In this document: one piece after another, positions 4,937 through 12,159 of the stretch
Position numbering within the stretch: position 1 is the stretch's first letter
Layout: the number at the start of each line of letters is the position of its first letter
Origin: Candidatus Cloacimonadota bacterium
GTDB taxonomy: Bacteria > Cloacimonadota > Cloacimonadia > Cloacimonadales > TCS61
Direction: 5' to 3'
Length of the DNA: 14,779 bases
Assembly: GCA_030626645.1 (NCBI GenBank)
Contig: DAOUTP010000021.1
Coordinates: 1-14,779, forward strand
The notes under the pieces: model-generated
What the model saw: only the letters and a program-made list of their open reading frames with translations
The model's database searches: none
What the model was told of the DNA's origin: nothing
Translations under genes and position numbers: made by a program

Positions 4937-6550
4937 ATGGCATATTTAATATTAGCAAGGAAATACAGACCGCAAACATTTGATGAAGTCTATGCTCAAG
5001 ATCACATAACAAAGATACTTAAGAACACAATTGAGATGGATAGAACAGCACAGGCGTATCTTTTTACAGGTCCCAGAGGTGTCGGCAAAACTTCATTGGC
5101 AAGGATTTTTGCAAAAAGTCTGAACTGTTTGAATGATGGTCCTACAACAACACCCTGCAATGTTTGCCAGAATTGTACAGAGATCACACAGGGAAATTCC
5201 TCTGATGTTATTGAAATCGATGGTGCCTCTAATACCGGCGTAGAAGATATTCGTGATCTTCAGAAAGAGCTGATGTATGCACCCTCAAACTCACGTAATA
5301 AAATTTACATCATTGATGAAGTGCACATGCTTTCTAAAAATGCCTTTAATGCACTTCTTAAAACATTGGAAGAGCCACCAGAGAATATTGTGTTTATCTT
5401 TGCTACAACTGAACCTCATAAAGTTATACCCACAATTATTTCCAGATGCCAGCGTTTTGATTTTAACAGGATTCCCATTCCTGCAATTATAGATAGATTG
5501 AATTCTATTTGTAAGATCGATGAGGTTTCCATTGATCCGGAAGCATTATTTGCCATAGCTAAAAAAGCTGACGGCAGCATGCGTGATGCCCTTTCTTTGA
5601 TGGATCAGGTTCTTGCTTACGGCAAAGATTACATCTCGCTTGTTGATGTCCTCTCTATTTTCGGAATTGTACATACAGATGTTTTTTATAAGATACTGGT
5701 TTCCATTTCAGAGAAGAATGCATCGAATATTATTAAATTCTTGCACGATATATTAGAAAAAGGAAATGATATTCAGGAATTTTTGAATGGAATGCTTGAT
5801 TATATTCGAAATCTGCTTCTTTTAAAGCTTGAGATCGAAATTCCAACTATATCAGATGCTAATAGAAAACAAATGCTGGAGATATCAGGTAAATTTGAGG
5901 ATGGTGACCTTTTGTATATAATGACTATCCTGATTAAAACCAAAATGGATATTAAAAGCAGCAGTAATCCAATCCTGGTTGCAGAAATGGCGTTTATAAA
6001 AATATCACGTTTGACAGAACTACAATCTCTTGATAAGCTAATTGATTCGATAAATACTGGTAAACCCATTCAGTTGCAACCTGTTCCAGAAAAGAAAACG
6101 ATCATTCCACAACAGCAAGAGACAACTATGCATGAAAAAACAGAGGAAGTGAAATCTGATATTCAAAAAGAGGCTGAACAGGAAAAACCTAAGATCGATA
6201 AATTAACTGTTGAAGTCGTTGAAGAAAATTTTGAGGATATAGCAAAAGTGCTCTCTAAGCAGAAGCCAATAGTAGCTAATTATTTTGTTAAATGTCAAAT
6301 ACGTAACTTATCTAACAATTTCCTTCATTTAGCTTCTGCTAATTCATTAGCATATGATATGTTAAAGGATGAAAAAGAACTCATTTCTGATATTTTTTCA
6401 AAACACTTTAATTTGAAGATTAAGGTTGATTTCACTTTGGAAGAAGTTAAAAGTAAGAAAGTTATAACAAATCCGACTTTGGATGATATTAAAAGAGAAT
6501 CACCTACGATCGCAAATTTTATCGAAGATACAGATTCAATAATTAATTAA
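4937..6550 (+). CDS. dnaX: DNA polymerase III subunit gamma/tau
   Basis: Clamp-loader ATPase subunit of the replicative DNA polymerase, which loads the beta clamp on primed DNA. Of 537 residues, 1-370 are the AAA+ and lid domains: Walker A GPRGVGKT at 45-52, a zinc site of C64, C74, C77 and C80, Walker B IIDEVH ending at 130, sensor TTEP at 157-160, and the SRC motif at 169-171 that holds the arginine finger. A charged, glutamate- and lysine-rich linker (about 380-425) leads to a C-terminal domain (about 430-537) that in tau proteins contacts the polymerase. Start: GAGGAA sits just upstream of the ATG. I saw no in-frame slippery heptamer of the A-AAA-AAG kind, so production of a short gamma form is not indicated. 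Its 3' end overlaps the convergent deacetylase gene by 15 bp. Confidence 0.97.
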   Translation: MAYLILARKYRPQTFDEVYAQDHITKILKNTIEMDRTAQAYLFTGPRGVGKTSLARIFAKSLNCLNDGPTTTPCNVCQNCTEITQGNSSDVIEIDGASNTGVEDIRDLQKELMYAPSNSRNKIYIIDEVHMLSKNAFNALLKTLEEPPENIVFIFATTEPHKVIPTIISRCQRFDFNRIPIPAIIDRLNSICKIDEVSIDPEALFAIAKKADGSMRDALSLMDQVLAYGKDYISLVDVLSIFGIVHTDVFYKILVSISEKNASNIIKFLHDILEKGNDIQEFLNGMLDYIRNLLLLKLEIEIPTISDANRKQMLEISGKFEDGDLLYIMTILIKTKMDIKSSSNPILVAEMAFIKISRLTELQSLDKLIDSINTGKPIQLQPVPEKKTIIPQQQETTMHEKTEEVKSDIQKEAEQEKPKIDKLTVEVVEENFEDIAKVLSKQKPIVANYFVKCQIRNLSNNFLHLASANSLAYDMLKDEKELISDIFSKHFNLKIKVDFTLEEVKSKKVITNPTLDDIKRESPTIANFIEDTDSIIN

Positions 6551-7171
6551 TTGTGAAACCGTTCTAAAGTTGTATCCTTTTTTTGGTAATTCATTTATAA
6601 GTTCTTTAACTGCGATAATAGTTGCTTGCCTAACTATTTCCTTTCCAATTCTTTCTACTCCAGAATCATGTAATACAATTATAGATCCGGGTTTGATCCT
6701 TTTATAAATTCTTTTTAAAATAACCTTTGGATCACATTCTTTATAATCTTTTGTTGGAACATTCCATAGAATCACTTTTTTATTCAGAGAGGCAAGAACT
6801 GTAAGGGCAGTAAATGATAGTCTTCCAAACGGAGGTCGGAAAAGGATTTCACCTTTTACACCAAGTCCACGCAATAAATTATCTGTTTTTTGAATTTCTT
6901 CTTTTATTATGCTCTTTTTCTTAAATATTAAATTTTTATGAGAATAAGAATGATTACCAAGTTCATGCCCTTCTGCGATCAATCTTTTTATTATGTCTCT
7001 ATGTTCTTCTATTTTTTTACCGGTAACAAAGAATGTAGCTTTAATGCCCTTCTCTTTAAACAGATCAAGAAGCTCTTTTGTGAACTCCGGATGAGGTCCA
7101 TCGTCAAACGTGAGTGCAATTAGATTCTCTTTAATCTTCACCCTAAAAATGAATTTTGGAAATACTCCCAT
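6536..7171 (-). CDS. Polysaccharide deacetylase family protein (NodB homology domain)
   Basis: Metal-dependent carbohydrate esterase fold (CE4/NodB), removing acetyl groups from N-acetylated sugars; substrate unknown. In 211 residues all five motifs can be seen: TFDDGP (21-26, catalytic base and metal aspartates D23/D24), HSYSH (74-78, metal histidines), RPPFGR (112-117), W136 in LWNVP, and IVLHDS (165-170). It is close to the minimal domain length. There is no signal peptide: the N-terminus MGVFPKFIFRVKIKENL leads straight into the first strand. So it acts in the cytoplasm or is exported unusually, which is odd for a cell-wall enzyme. GGAGAG lies upstream of the ATG. It is divergent from the glycosyltransferase operon and overlaps the end of dnaX tail to tail. 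Confidence 0.9.
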   Translation of the reverse strand: MGVFPKFIFRVKIKENLIALTFDDGPHPEFTKELLDLFKEKGIKATFFVTGKKIEEHRDIIKRLIAEGHELGNHSYSHKNLIFKKKSIIKEEIQKTDNLLRGLGVKGEILFRPPFGRLSFTALTVLASLNKKVILWNVPTKDYKECDPKVILKRIYKRIKPGSIIVLHDSGVERIGKEIVRQATIIAVKELINELPKKGYNFRTVSQLINY

Positions 7172-7190
7172 TAATTTCTCTCCAATATCA

Positions 7191-7219
7191 TTGACTAAAT
7201 TTTAACAATTTCAATATTT
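7191..7219 (+). promoter_or_regulatory. Weak promoter candidate for the glycosyltransferase operon
   Basis: TTGACT (7191-7196) and ATATTT (7214-7219) are separated by 17 bases in the divergent 109-bp gap before the operon. The -10 is poor. The match overlaps the palindrome at 7208-7224. Confidence 0.25.
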
Positions 7220-7224
7220 GAAAT
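7208..7224. promoter_or_regulatory. Perfect palindrome in a divergent intergenic region, possible operator
   Basis: ATTTCAA-TAT-TTGAAAT has seven-base arms with no mismatch, placed between the divergent deacetylase and glycosyltransferase genes and overlapping the candidate -10. It could bind a dimeric regulator of either side. In AT-rich DNA such palindromes arise by chance more often, so the call is weak. Confidence 0.3.
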
Positions 7225-7243
7225 AGAAATTTATTAGAAAGGG

Positions 7244-7278
7244 TTCACGGTCAAGGTTTTTGCATGAACAACTGTGAA
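7244..7278 (+). promoter_or_regulatory. Hairpin abutting the glycosyltransferase start codon
   Basis: TTCACGGT (7244-7251) pairs with ACTGTGAA (7271-7278), eight pairs with one G-U, around a 19-base loop. It ends two bases before the ATG at 7281, where a ribosome binding site would be expected, and no clear Shine-Dalgarno is present. It could limit translation, or be another dispersed palindrome. Confidence 0.35.
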
Positions 7279-7280
7279 TT

Positions 7281-8384
7281 ATGGAAAGTATGGAACTCAT
7301 TATATACATATTTGCGATATTGTACTTCACGATAATATTCTCTTTTTTTATTGGGATTGTGTTTTTAGAGAATTCAAAGAATACAAAGATCAATAATATT
7401 TCCGTGATAATAGCTGCTAGAAACGAAGAGAAGCTTCTCCCCTGTCTGCTTAATCCCCTGATATCCCAAAACTACCCAAATGAAAATTTTGAGATAATAG
7501 TTGTTGATGACAGATCAGAAGATAATACTGCAAACATTGTTAAAAAGTTCCAAGCTGAGAATGGAAATATAACGCTGATTCAGGTCAAGAATGAATCGAA
7601 GCACCTTTTAGGAAAGAAAGGCGCTATAGACGCAGGGATACGAGCAGCTAAGCATGATATCCTCGCATTTACCGACGCTGACTGTATCCCAACCCAAAAT
7701 TGGCTTAAACAGATTAATAATCATTTTACTGAAAATACTGATGTTGTTGCAGGTTATTCTTACGTAAATTATAAGAATAAATTTTTAAAATATCTAAAGA
7801 ATCTGGAAAGGTCTTCTCTTTTTGCTGTAATTGCTGGAAGTTTTGGTTGGAACTTGGGTATTACAATTACAGCAGGGAATATGGCTTATCGCAAAGAACT
7901 GTTTCATTTGGTTGGTGGATTCGGGGATATTGGTAAGAGAAAGTCTGGTGATGATGTTCTTATGATACAGAAAATGGGGAAATTTGTGCGCCGAATGAAA
8001 TTTATGTTCCATCCGGATTCAATTGTCAATACCGGTAGAAATGAAACAATCAATTCTCAAATGCAGCAGGAAATACGACGCGGATCAAAATGGCGATATT
8101 ACACATTACCAATTAAAATTATGACTCTGTTTATTTTTATTTATTATTTAATTTTCAGTATTAGTTTTTTTGGATTTCTTTTTGCTAAGTTTTCATTAAC
8201 TTTTTTTATAATTATTCTTATTTTAAAGATATTGCCTGAATTTTTGCTTTTAACGCTTTTTTTAGCAAGAGTGAAAAGATTGAGATTAATGTGGGTTTTC
8301 CCTATTGCTGAGCTGATATACATTCCATATTTTGTTATTTTTGGTTTAAGAGGAACTTTTGGGAACTATAAATGGAAAGATTAA
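7281..8384 (+). CDS. Membrane-bound family 2 glycosyltransferase
   Basis: Transfers a sugar from a nucleotide donor at the cytoplasmic face of the membrane; acceptor unknown. Of 367 residues, 5-29 form a membrane helix. A GT-A domain follows, with NISVIIAARNEE (39-50), VVDDRS (75-79), a DAD metal/nucleotide motif (132-134), an acceptor-side GDD (223-225), and RRGSKW (266-271) in the place of the QxxRW motif of processive enzymes. Three or more membrane helices lie at about 279-300, 303-328 and 338-356. The layout resembles hyaluronan- or poly-GlcNAc-type and ceramide-type synthases, but the product cannot be told. Start uncertain: ATG 7281 and ATG 7290 (residue 4) both lack a good Shine-Dalgarno. 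It is the first gene of a five-gene operon and overlaps the next gene by 13 bp. Confidence 0.88.
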   Translation: MESMELIIYIFAILYFTIIFSFFIGIVFLENSKNTKINNISVIIAARNEEKLLPCLLNPLISQNYPNENFEIIVVDDRSEDNTANIVKKFQAENGNITLIQVKNESKHLLGKKGAIDAGIRAAKHDILAFTDADCIPTQNWLKQINNHFTENTDVVAGYSYVNYKNKFLKYLKNLERSSLFAVIAGSFGWNLGITITAGNMAYRKELFHLVGGFGDIGKRKSGDDVLMIQKMGKFVRRMKFMFHPDSIVNTGRNETINSQMQQEIRRGSKWRYYTLPIKIMTLFIFIYYLIFSISFFGFLFAKFSLTFFIIILILKILPEFLLLTLFLARVKRLRLMWVFPIAELIYIPYFVIFGLRGTFGNYKWKD

Positions 8385-8962
8385 AAGAACAATATAAACA
8401 TGAACTTGCAAGATTTGAAGTTCAGAAGAATAATATGCAACGTTTGTGGAATATACCTCAAGAAACAGCTGAATTGTTGTATACTTTTGTAAAAATAAAA
8501 GCACCTAAACATATTTTAGAGATAGGAACCTCAAACGGGTTTTCAACATTTTGGTTATCTCTTGCTGCGGAGACTTGCGGTGCGGTTGTAGATACTATCG
8601 AAGTTGATGAGGACAGATTCGCATTGGCAAAATATAATCTTATAAATCGTAATAATGTAATTCAACGTCTGGGAAAAGCTGAACTGATTATTCCTGAGTT
8701 AACTTATAAATACGATTTTATTTTTATTGATGCCGGTAAGATCAATTATATTGATTACATCAAATTACTTCTTAATAAGATGAGCCGAAACGCAATAGTA
8801 GTTGCTGATAATGTTATATCACATAAAGATACAGTTAAAGAATATCTTGACTACATTGAAAGTAGTGAGCTTTTTGATAGTGTAACATTGAATATAGATT
8901 CTGGAATTAATGTAGCAGTTTACAATAAAATTATTCCTAAAAAAAGGAGTGTTAACAGATGA
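8372..8962 (+). CDS. SAM-dependent methyltransferase, O-methyltransferase-like
   Basis: Class I methyltransferase of 196 residues, in the range of the catechol-type O-methyltransferase family (PF01596/Methyltransf_24). Motif I is LEIGTSNGFST (49-59), the SAM ribose-binding acidic residue is E77 in DTIEVDE, FIFIDA (117-121) matches the metal-binding DA motif, and VVADNV (143-148) gives the second metal pair D146-N147. That set of D120, D146 and N147 is typical of metal-dependent O-methyltransferases. The N-terminal 40 residues are helical. The acceptor is unknown; being between a glycosyltransferase and uridine kinase gives no firm hint. It overlaps both neighbours: 13 bp with the glycosyltransferase and ATGA with udk. 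Confidence 0.88.
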   Translation: MERLKEQYKHELARFEVQKNNMQRLWNIPQETAELLYTFVKIKAPKHILEIGTSNGFSTFWLSLAAETCGAVVDTIEVDEDRFALAKYNLINRNNVIQRLGKAELIIPELTYKYDFIFIDAGKINYIDYIKLLLNKMSRNAIVVADNVISHKDTVKEYLDYIESSELFDSVTLNIDSGINVAVYNKIIPKKRSVNR

Positions 8963-9573
8963 AAACTCCCGTAGTGATTGGAATTTCCGGTGGAACCGGT
9001 TCTGGTAAGAGTACAATTACTAATGCTATTCAAAGAGAAGTTAAGGACAAAATAACCACTATCCCTCAGGATAGTTATTATAAGAATTTTGGACATCTCC
9101 CACCTGAAGAACGAGATAAAATAAATTTCGATCATCCAAGTACTTTAGATAATGAACTTCTAATTCAACACATTCATAAACTTAAAAATAATCAATCAAT
9201 TCAGATGCCGGTATACGATTTTAAAACCCATACAAGAATAGAACGGACAATAACAAAAGAACCAACTAAACTTATTATTATAGAGGGAATTCTAATATTT
9301 GAAAATATTGAGTTACGAAACTTGATGGATATAAAAATCTTTGTTGATACAAATGCAGATATTAGGATATTGAGAAGGATCCAGCGTGATATAACAGAAC
9401 GCGGAAGAGATTTCCAATCTGTTGTAGATCAATACCTATCCACTGTAAGACCAATGCACATTGAGTTTGTTGAGCCAAGCAAAAAATATGCTCACGTGAT
9501 CATTCCGGAAGGCGGTCAAAATAAGATCGGTATTGATATGATAGTATCAAAAATAAAACAAGTAATCGATTAA
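8959..9573 (+). CDS. udk: Uridine kinase
   Basis: Phosphorylates uridine and cytidine to UMP and CMP in pyrimidine salvage, in the cytoplasm. The 204 residues are of normal length. Seen: P-loop GGTGSGKST (11-19), QDSYY (37-41) with the catalytic aspartate, NFDHPSTLD (56-64), PVYDFKTHTR (84-93) for nucleoside binding, IIEGILIFE (107-115), and an arginine-rich lid RRIQRDITERGR (139-150). AAGGAG lies about ten bases before the ATG, within the end of the methyltransferase gene, and the start overlaps that gene's stop as ATGA. Confidence 0.95.
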   Translation: MKTPVVIGISGGTGSGKSTITNAIQREVKDKITTIPQDSYYKNFGHLPPEERDKINFDHPSTLDNELLIQHIHKLKNNQSIQMPVYDFKTHTRIERTITKEPTKLIIIEGILIFENIELRNLMDIKIFVDTNADIRILRRIQRDITERGRDFQSVVDQYLSTVRPMHIEFVEPSKKYAHVIIPEGGQNKIGIDMIVSKIKQVID

Positions 9574-9587
9574 TTATTGGAGGAGAA

Positions 9588-10925
9588 ATGAAATTTAGAA
9601 TAATTATTTTAGCCGTATTCCTGATCACATGCCTTAATGCAAAAGATCAGGTAACAATCTACAATGAGAACTTCTCATTGGTTCGTTCATCAATTGATCT
9701 TACACTATCAAAAGGAATTCAAAGTTATTATATGGATGATATTCCAAGTACGATAGAAGCGAATTCAGTAATTATTAAACCTCTCAAAAGCAATCTTGAG
9801 ATCTTTTCACAGAATTATGAATACGATCTTGCTAATACTTCCAAAATATTAGAAAAGTATATTGGAAAAAATATTGAGATAATCGCTGAAGATGATATAA
9901 AGTTTATCGGCAAATTGCAATTTAACGACAATTCTACAATTGGAATAATTGAGAATAATACGAATAAGCTTATTCTTATCCAGAGGGATGAAATAAGAAA
10001 CATCAGCCTGGCAGAGCTTCCAAAGAATTTCTTCCTTAAGCCAACTCTTCACTGGCGATTGAATGCTCCAAAAGCAGGTAAATTCCCTATTGATTTTTCT
10101 TATATCTGTACAGGCATGAAATGGGATGTTACTTATAATACTGTTTGGAATGAAGATATCGGTAAACTTGAGATCAATAGTTGGGTTACAATAATTAACC
10201 AGACAGGTAAAGCATTTATGGATACAAAGCTCAAACTTATTGCGGGTGATGTACAGAAGATCATGAAACAGTTCGATCAACGCTCTTATGCAAAATTAGC
10301 CTATGAATCAGATGCCGGCAGAGCTCCCGATTTTGAAGAAAAAGCATTTCATGATTTTCACATGTATACTTTAAGCGAAAACGTAAACATTAATAATAAC
10401 CAAACTAAACAATTACGACTTTTTCCAACAAAAATGGTTAATGCAGAATCAAGATATGAATACAACACAGGCTCAACCGATGTTCAAAGTAAGATAAAAT
10501 TCATAAATTCCAAAAAAGAAGGATTAGGAATACCATTACCAAAGGGTGTTGTAAAAATATATAAAAAGGATGATGCTGATAATGAATTAGAATTCATTGG
10601 TGAAGATGGTTTGGACCATACTGCAAAAGATGAAGAGATACTTCTTACTACGGGAAATGCCTTTGATCTGGTTGCTGAAACAGTTACAATGGAACGAGTA
10701 AAACTATCTAACAAAATAATCGAGCGTGAGATGAAAGTAACGTTGAAAAATAGATCAGCAAAAAATAAAACCATTACTGTGATTCATAATTTATATGGTA
10801 ATTGGTCAATAATGAAAAATAGCTTACCTTTTAAGAAAAAGAGCGCATCACAGATTGAATTTGAAAAAGAACTGAAACCTGATGAAGTATATGAATTAAC
10901 CTGGACAGAGAGGATTGAATCTTAA
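9588..10925 (+). CDS. Exported DUF4139-like protein
   Basis: A 445-residue protein of unknown function. It has a cleavable-looking signal peptide, MKFRIIILAVFLITCLNA followed by KDQ; the cysteine at 15 lacks a proper lipobox, so it is probably periplasmic or outer-membrane associated rather than a lipoprotein. The body is beta-rich and matches the DUF4139 pattern: VTIYNENFSLVRSSIDLTL at the start, WRLNAPKAG, and NSWVTIINQTGKAF in the middle. GIPLPKGVVKIY and repeated beta strands ending in YELTWTERIES close it. Family members are often surface or mucoidy-related proteins, but their activity is not known. GGAGGAG sits two bases before the ATG, the strongest ribosome site in the operon. It starts 14 bp after udk. 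Confidence 0.8.
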   Translation: MKFRIIILAVFLITCLNAKDQVTIYNENFSLVRSSIDLTLSKGIQSYYMDDIPSTIEANSVIIKPLKSNLEIFSQNYEYDLANTSKILEKYIGKNIEIIAEDDIKFIGKLQFNDNSTIGIIENNTNKLILIQRDEIRNISLAELPKNFFLKPTLHWRLNAPKAGKFPIDFSYICTGMKWDVTYNTVWNEDIGKLEINSWVTIINQTGKAFMDTKLKLIAGDVQKIMKQFDQRSYAKLAYESDAGRAPDFEEKAFHDFHMYTLSENVNINNNQTKQLRLFPTKMVNAESRYEYNTGSTDVQSKIKFINSKKEGLGIPLPKGVVKIYKKDDADNELEFIGEDGLDHTAKDEEILLTTGNAFDLVAETVTMERVKLSNKIIEREMKVTLKNRSAKNKTITVIHNLYGNWSIMKNSLPFKKKSASQIEFEKELKPDEVYELTWTERIES

Positions 10926-10938
10926 GCTAGGAGGCAAA

Positions 10939-11892
10939 ATGGAATTCAACTTATTGTCATTAGATGATATGTTGCAAAATTTGCTTAAAAAACAGGAATT
11001 GGAAGAGCATCTTAGTCATATTATTCGCAACATTGAAGATGAATTTGATTTTCAGTCTATGGGTGTTTATCTTAAAGTTCCAAATTCAGATATCTTTCGA
11101 ATGAAAATTTCCCGCAATATCAGTCATACTTTTGCCAAAAATACGATCTTCACAAAAAACGATCCTATGATAGAAGAAATCATGAACTTTAAACTTCTTG
11201 ATATCCATTTTCCCGGAAGATACAAATTTGAAAAAGAATATTCACATTTATTAGTACATCCGCTAAACCAAAATGAAGAATTACTGGGATTTATGTTCAT
11301 TGATAAATTCAACGAAGAATTTGAAAGTGAAGAAATGACAAAAATCAAATTATTCGCTTCAATTATATCATTAATTGTACAATTGTATTTGCATAGTAAT
11401 GAGTTAGAACATCATCGAGGTATATATGAAGCGGCAAATATCTATTCATATAAAGCTTTTATAGAAAAAAGCAATGTTATTTTCTCAATGATGAAACGTT
11501 ATGATCGAGATCTTACAATTGCCGTTATCAAAATTGAAAACTTTGAGAGTATCATTAGAACTATTGGTGAACATGAGACAAATGATCTTTTAATTGAAAT
11601 AGTTTACATAATAAAAAATGATTTGAGAGAAACAGATATTATTGGTAAGCTACATCAAGATACTTTTGCGGTTTTGATGCCCGAAACATCAAGTAAAAAC
11701 GGTTTTATTACAATTAATCGAGTACATAATAGAATTATGAAACTACCGAAGATCAATGTTTGTAGGATAGGTTGGGGAATTGCCAGTAAAGATGACAAAA
11801 CGCAGAATGTGCAAAAACTCATGAAATTTGCAGAACAGGCAGCGAATGACTCATACAGAAAAGAAGAAGGAAATATAACAATTTATAAATAG
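10939..11892 (+). CDS. GAF domain protein with degenerate GGDEF domain
   Basis: A 317-residue cytoplasmic protein with no membrane segments. The N-terminal part (about 15-155) has the pattern of a GAF domain, ending in LLGFMFIDKFNEEFESEE and a helix. The C-terminal part (about 190-317) follows a GGDEF fold: LTIAVIKIENFESIIRTIG, then IIGKLHQDTFAVLMPET and INVCRIGWGIA. The catalytic GGDEF motif is replaced by LHQDT, so it should not make cyclic di-GMP; it may bind a nucleotide or be a regulatory scaffold. Start: GGAGG lies four bases before ATG 10939. A longer frame from TTG 10915 would overlap the upstream gene and has no such site. It begins 13 bp after the DUF4139-like gene, as the last gene of the operon. 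Confidence 0.78.
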   Translation: MEFNLLSLDDMLQNLLKKQELEEHLSHIIRNIEDEFDFQSMGVYLKVPNSDIFRMKISRNISHTFAKNTIFTKNDPMIEEIMNFKLLDIHFPGRYKFEKEYSHLLVHPLNQNEELLGFMFIDKFNEEFESEEMTKIKLFASIISLIVQLYLHSNELEHHRGIYEAANIYSYKAFIEKSNVIFSMMKRYDRDLTIAVIKIENFESIIRTIGEHETNDLLIEIVYIIKNDLRETDIIGKLHQDTFAVLMPETSSKNGFITINRVHNRIMKLPKINVCRIGWGIASKDDKTQNVQKLMKFAEQAANDSYRKEEGNITIYK

Positions 11893-11914
11893 GAAATATT
11901 CAGCCGCAAAGTTC

Positions 11915-11961
11915 ACGAAGAAACGCTAAGATAAATAAAAATATTCTTGGCGTTTCTTTGT
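11915..11961 (+). terminator. Long stem-loop after the five-gene operon
   Basis: Bases 11915-11930 pair with 11946-11961, sixteen pairs with two G-U, around a 15-base AT-rich loop. It lies 22 bp after the stop codon of the last operon gene and is followed by a moderately T-rich stretch (TATTCTTTAG), so it may terminate transcription. The core words CGAAGAAACGC and GCGTTTCTTTG also look like a dispersed intergenic repeat. Confidence 0.5.
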
Positions 11962-11974
11962 ATTCTTTAGTACC

Positions 11975-12004
11975 CTCGTTCCTAAGTTTCAGCTTGGGAA
12001 CGAG
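11975..12004. repeat. Palindromic element CTCGTTCC...GGAACGAG
   Basis: Bases 11975-11987 pair with 11992-12004, thirteen pairs with two G-U, around TTCA. The element is a clean, GC-rich stem in an AT-rich gap between two converging operons. From memory, this CTCGTTCCCAAG-type palindrome recurs in intergenic DNA of many unrelated bacteria. The next hairpin repeats its tail (GGAACGAG, then GGAAACGAG). Confidence 0.65.
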
Positions 12005-12010
12005 AAAACA

Positions 12011-12035
12011 TTTCCAAACTGGATTTGGAAACGAG
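12011..12035. repeat. Second tandem palindrome ending GGAAACGAG
   Basis: TTTCCAAA (12011-12018) and TTTGGAAA (12024-12031) are perfect inverted repeats around CTGGA, followed by CGAG. Arm sequence and tail suggest a diverged tandem copy of the 11975-12004 element. Confidence 0.55.
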
Positions 12036-12051
12036 ATTGATTAATGGAACA

Positions 12052-12090
12052 CACCTCCCGACTAAAATCGGACTCCTCTCAAGCGGAGAT
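12052..12090. repeat. Two adjoining imperfect hairpins with CTCCTCTCAAG core
   Basis: CCGA/TCGG (12058-12061 with 12068-12071) is followed by CTCC/GGAG (12073-12076 with 12085-12088), the second extended by CT/AG past one mismatch. The layout ACACCTCC...CTCTCAAG...GGAGATTT resembles a palindromic repeat I associate with other bacterial intergenic regions, here in a worn copy. Confidence 0.45.
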
Positions 12091-12129
12091 TTACTCAGTA
12101 CTTTCCTTGTTATTAGTTCTTTTTTGTTA

Positions 12130-12150
12130 GTTTTAGTTCGTTGCTAAAAC
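12130..12150. repeat. Perfect inverted repeat GTTTTAG/CTAAAAC
   Basis: Seven-base arms (12130-12136 and 12144-12150) around TTCGTTG, ten bases past the 3' end of pdxJ. No T-run follows on the minus strand, so it is a poor terminator for pdxJ. The flanking TTAGTT words repeat irregularly from 12111 to 12142. Confidence 0.4.
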
Positions 12151-12159
12151 AATATTTTG

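Noticed and set aside
6050..6400. Programmed frameshift in dnaX that would make a gamma form
   Set aside because: A-runs are present near 6130 and 6168, but none forms a slippery heptamer in the dnaX reading frame.
9849..10280. A 143-codon open frame on the minus strand
   Set aside because: It is antisense to the DUF4139-like gene, which has a signal peptide, a strong ribosome site and operon context; the antisense product has no recognisable motif.
10915..10938. An upstream TTG start at 10915 for the GAF-GGDEF gene
   Set aside because: It overlaps the previous gene and has no ribosome site, while ATG 10939 has GGAGG four bases upstream.
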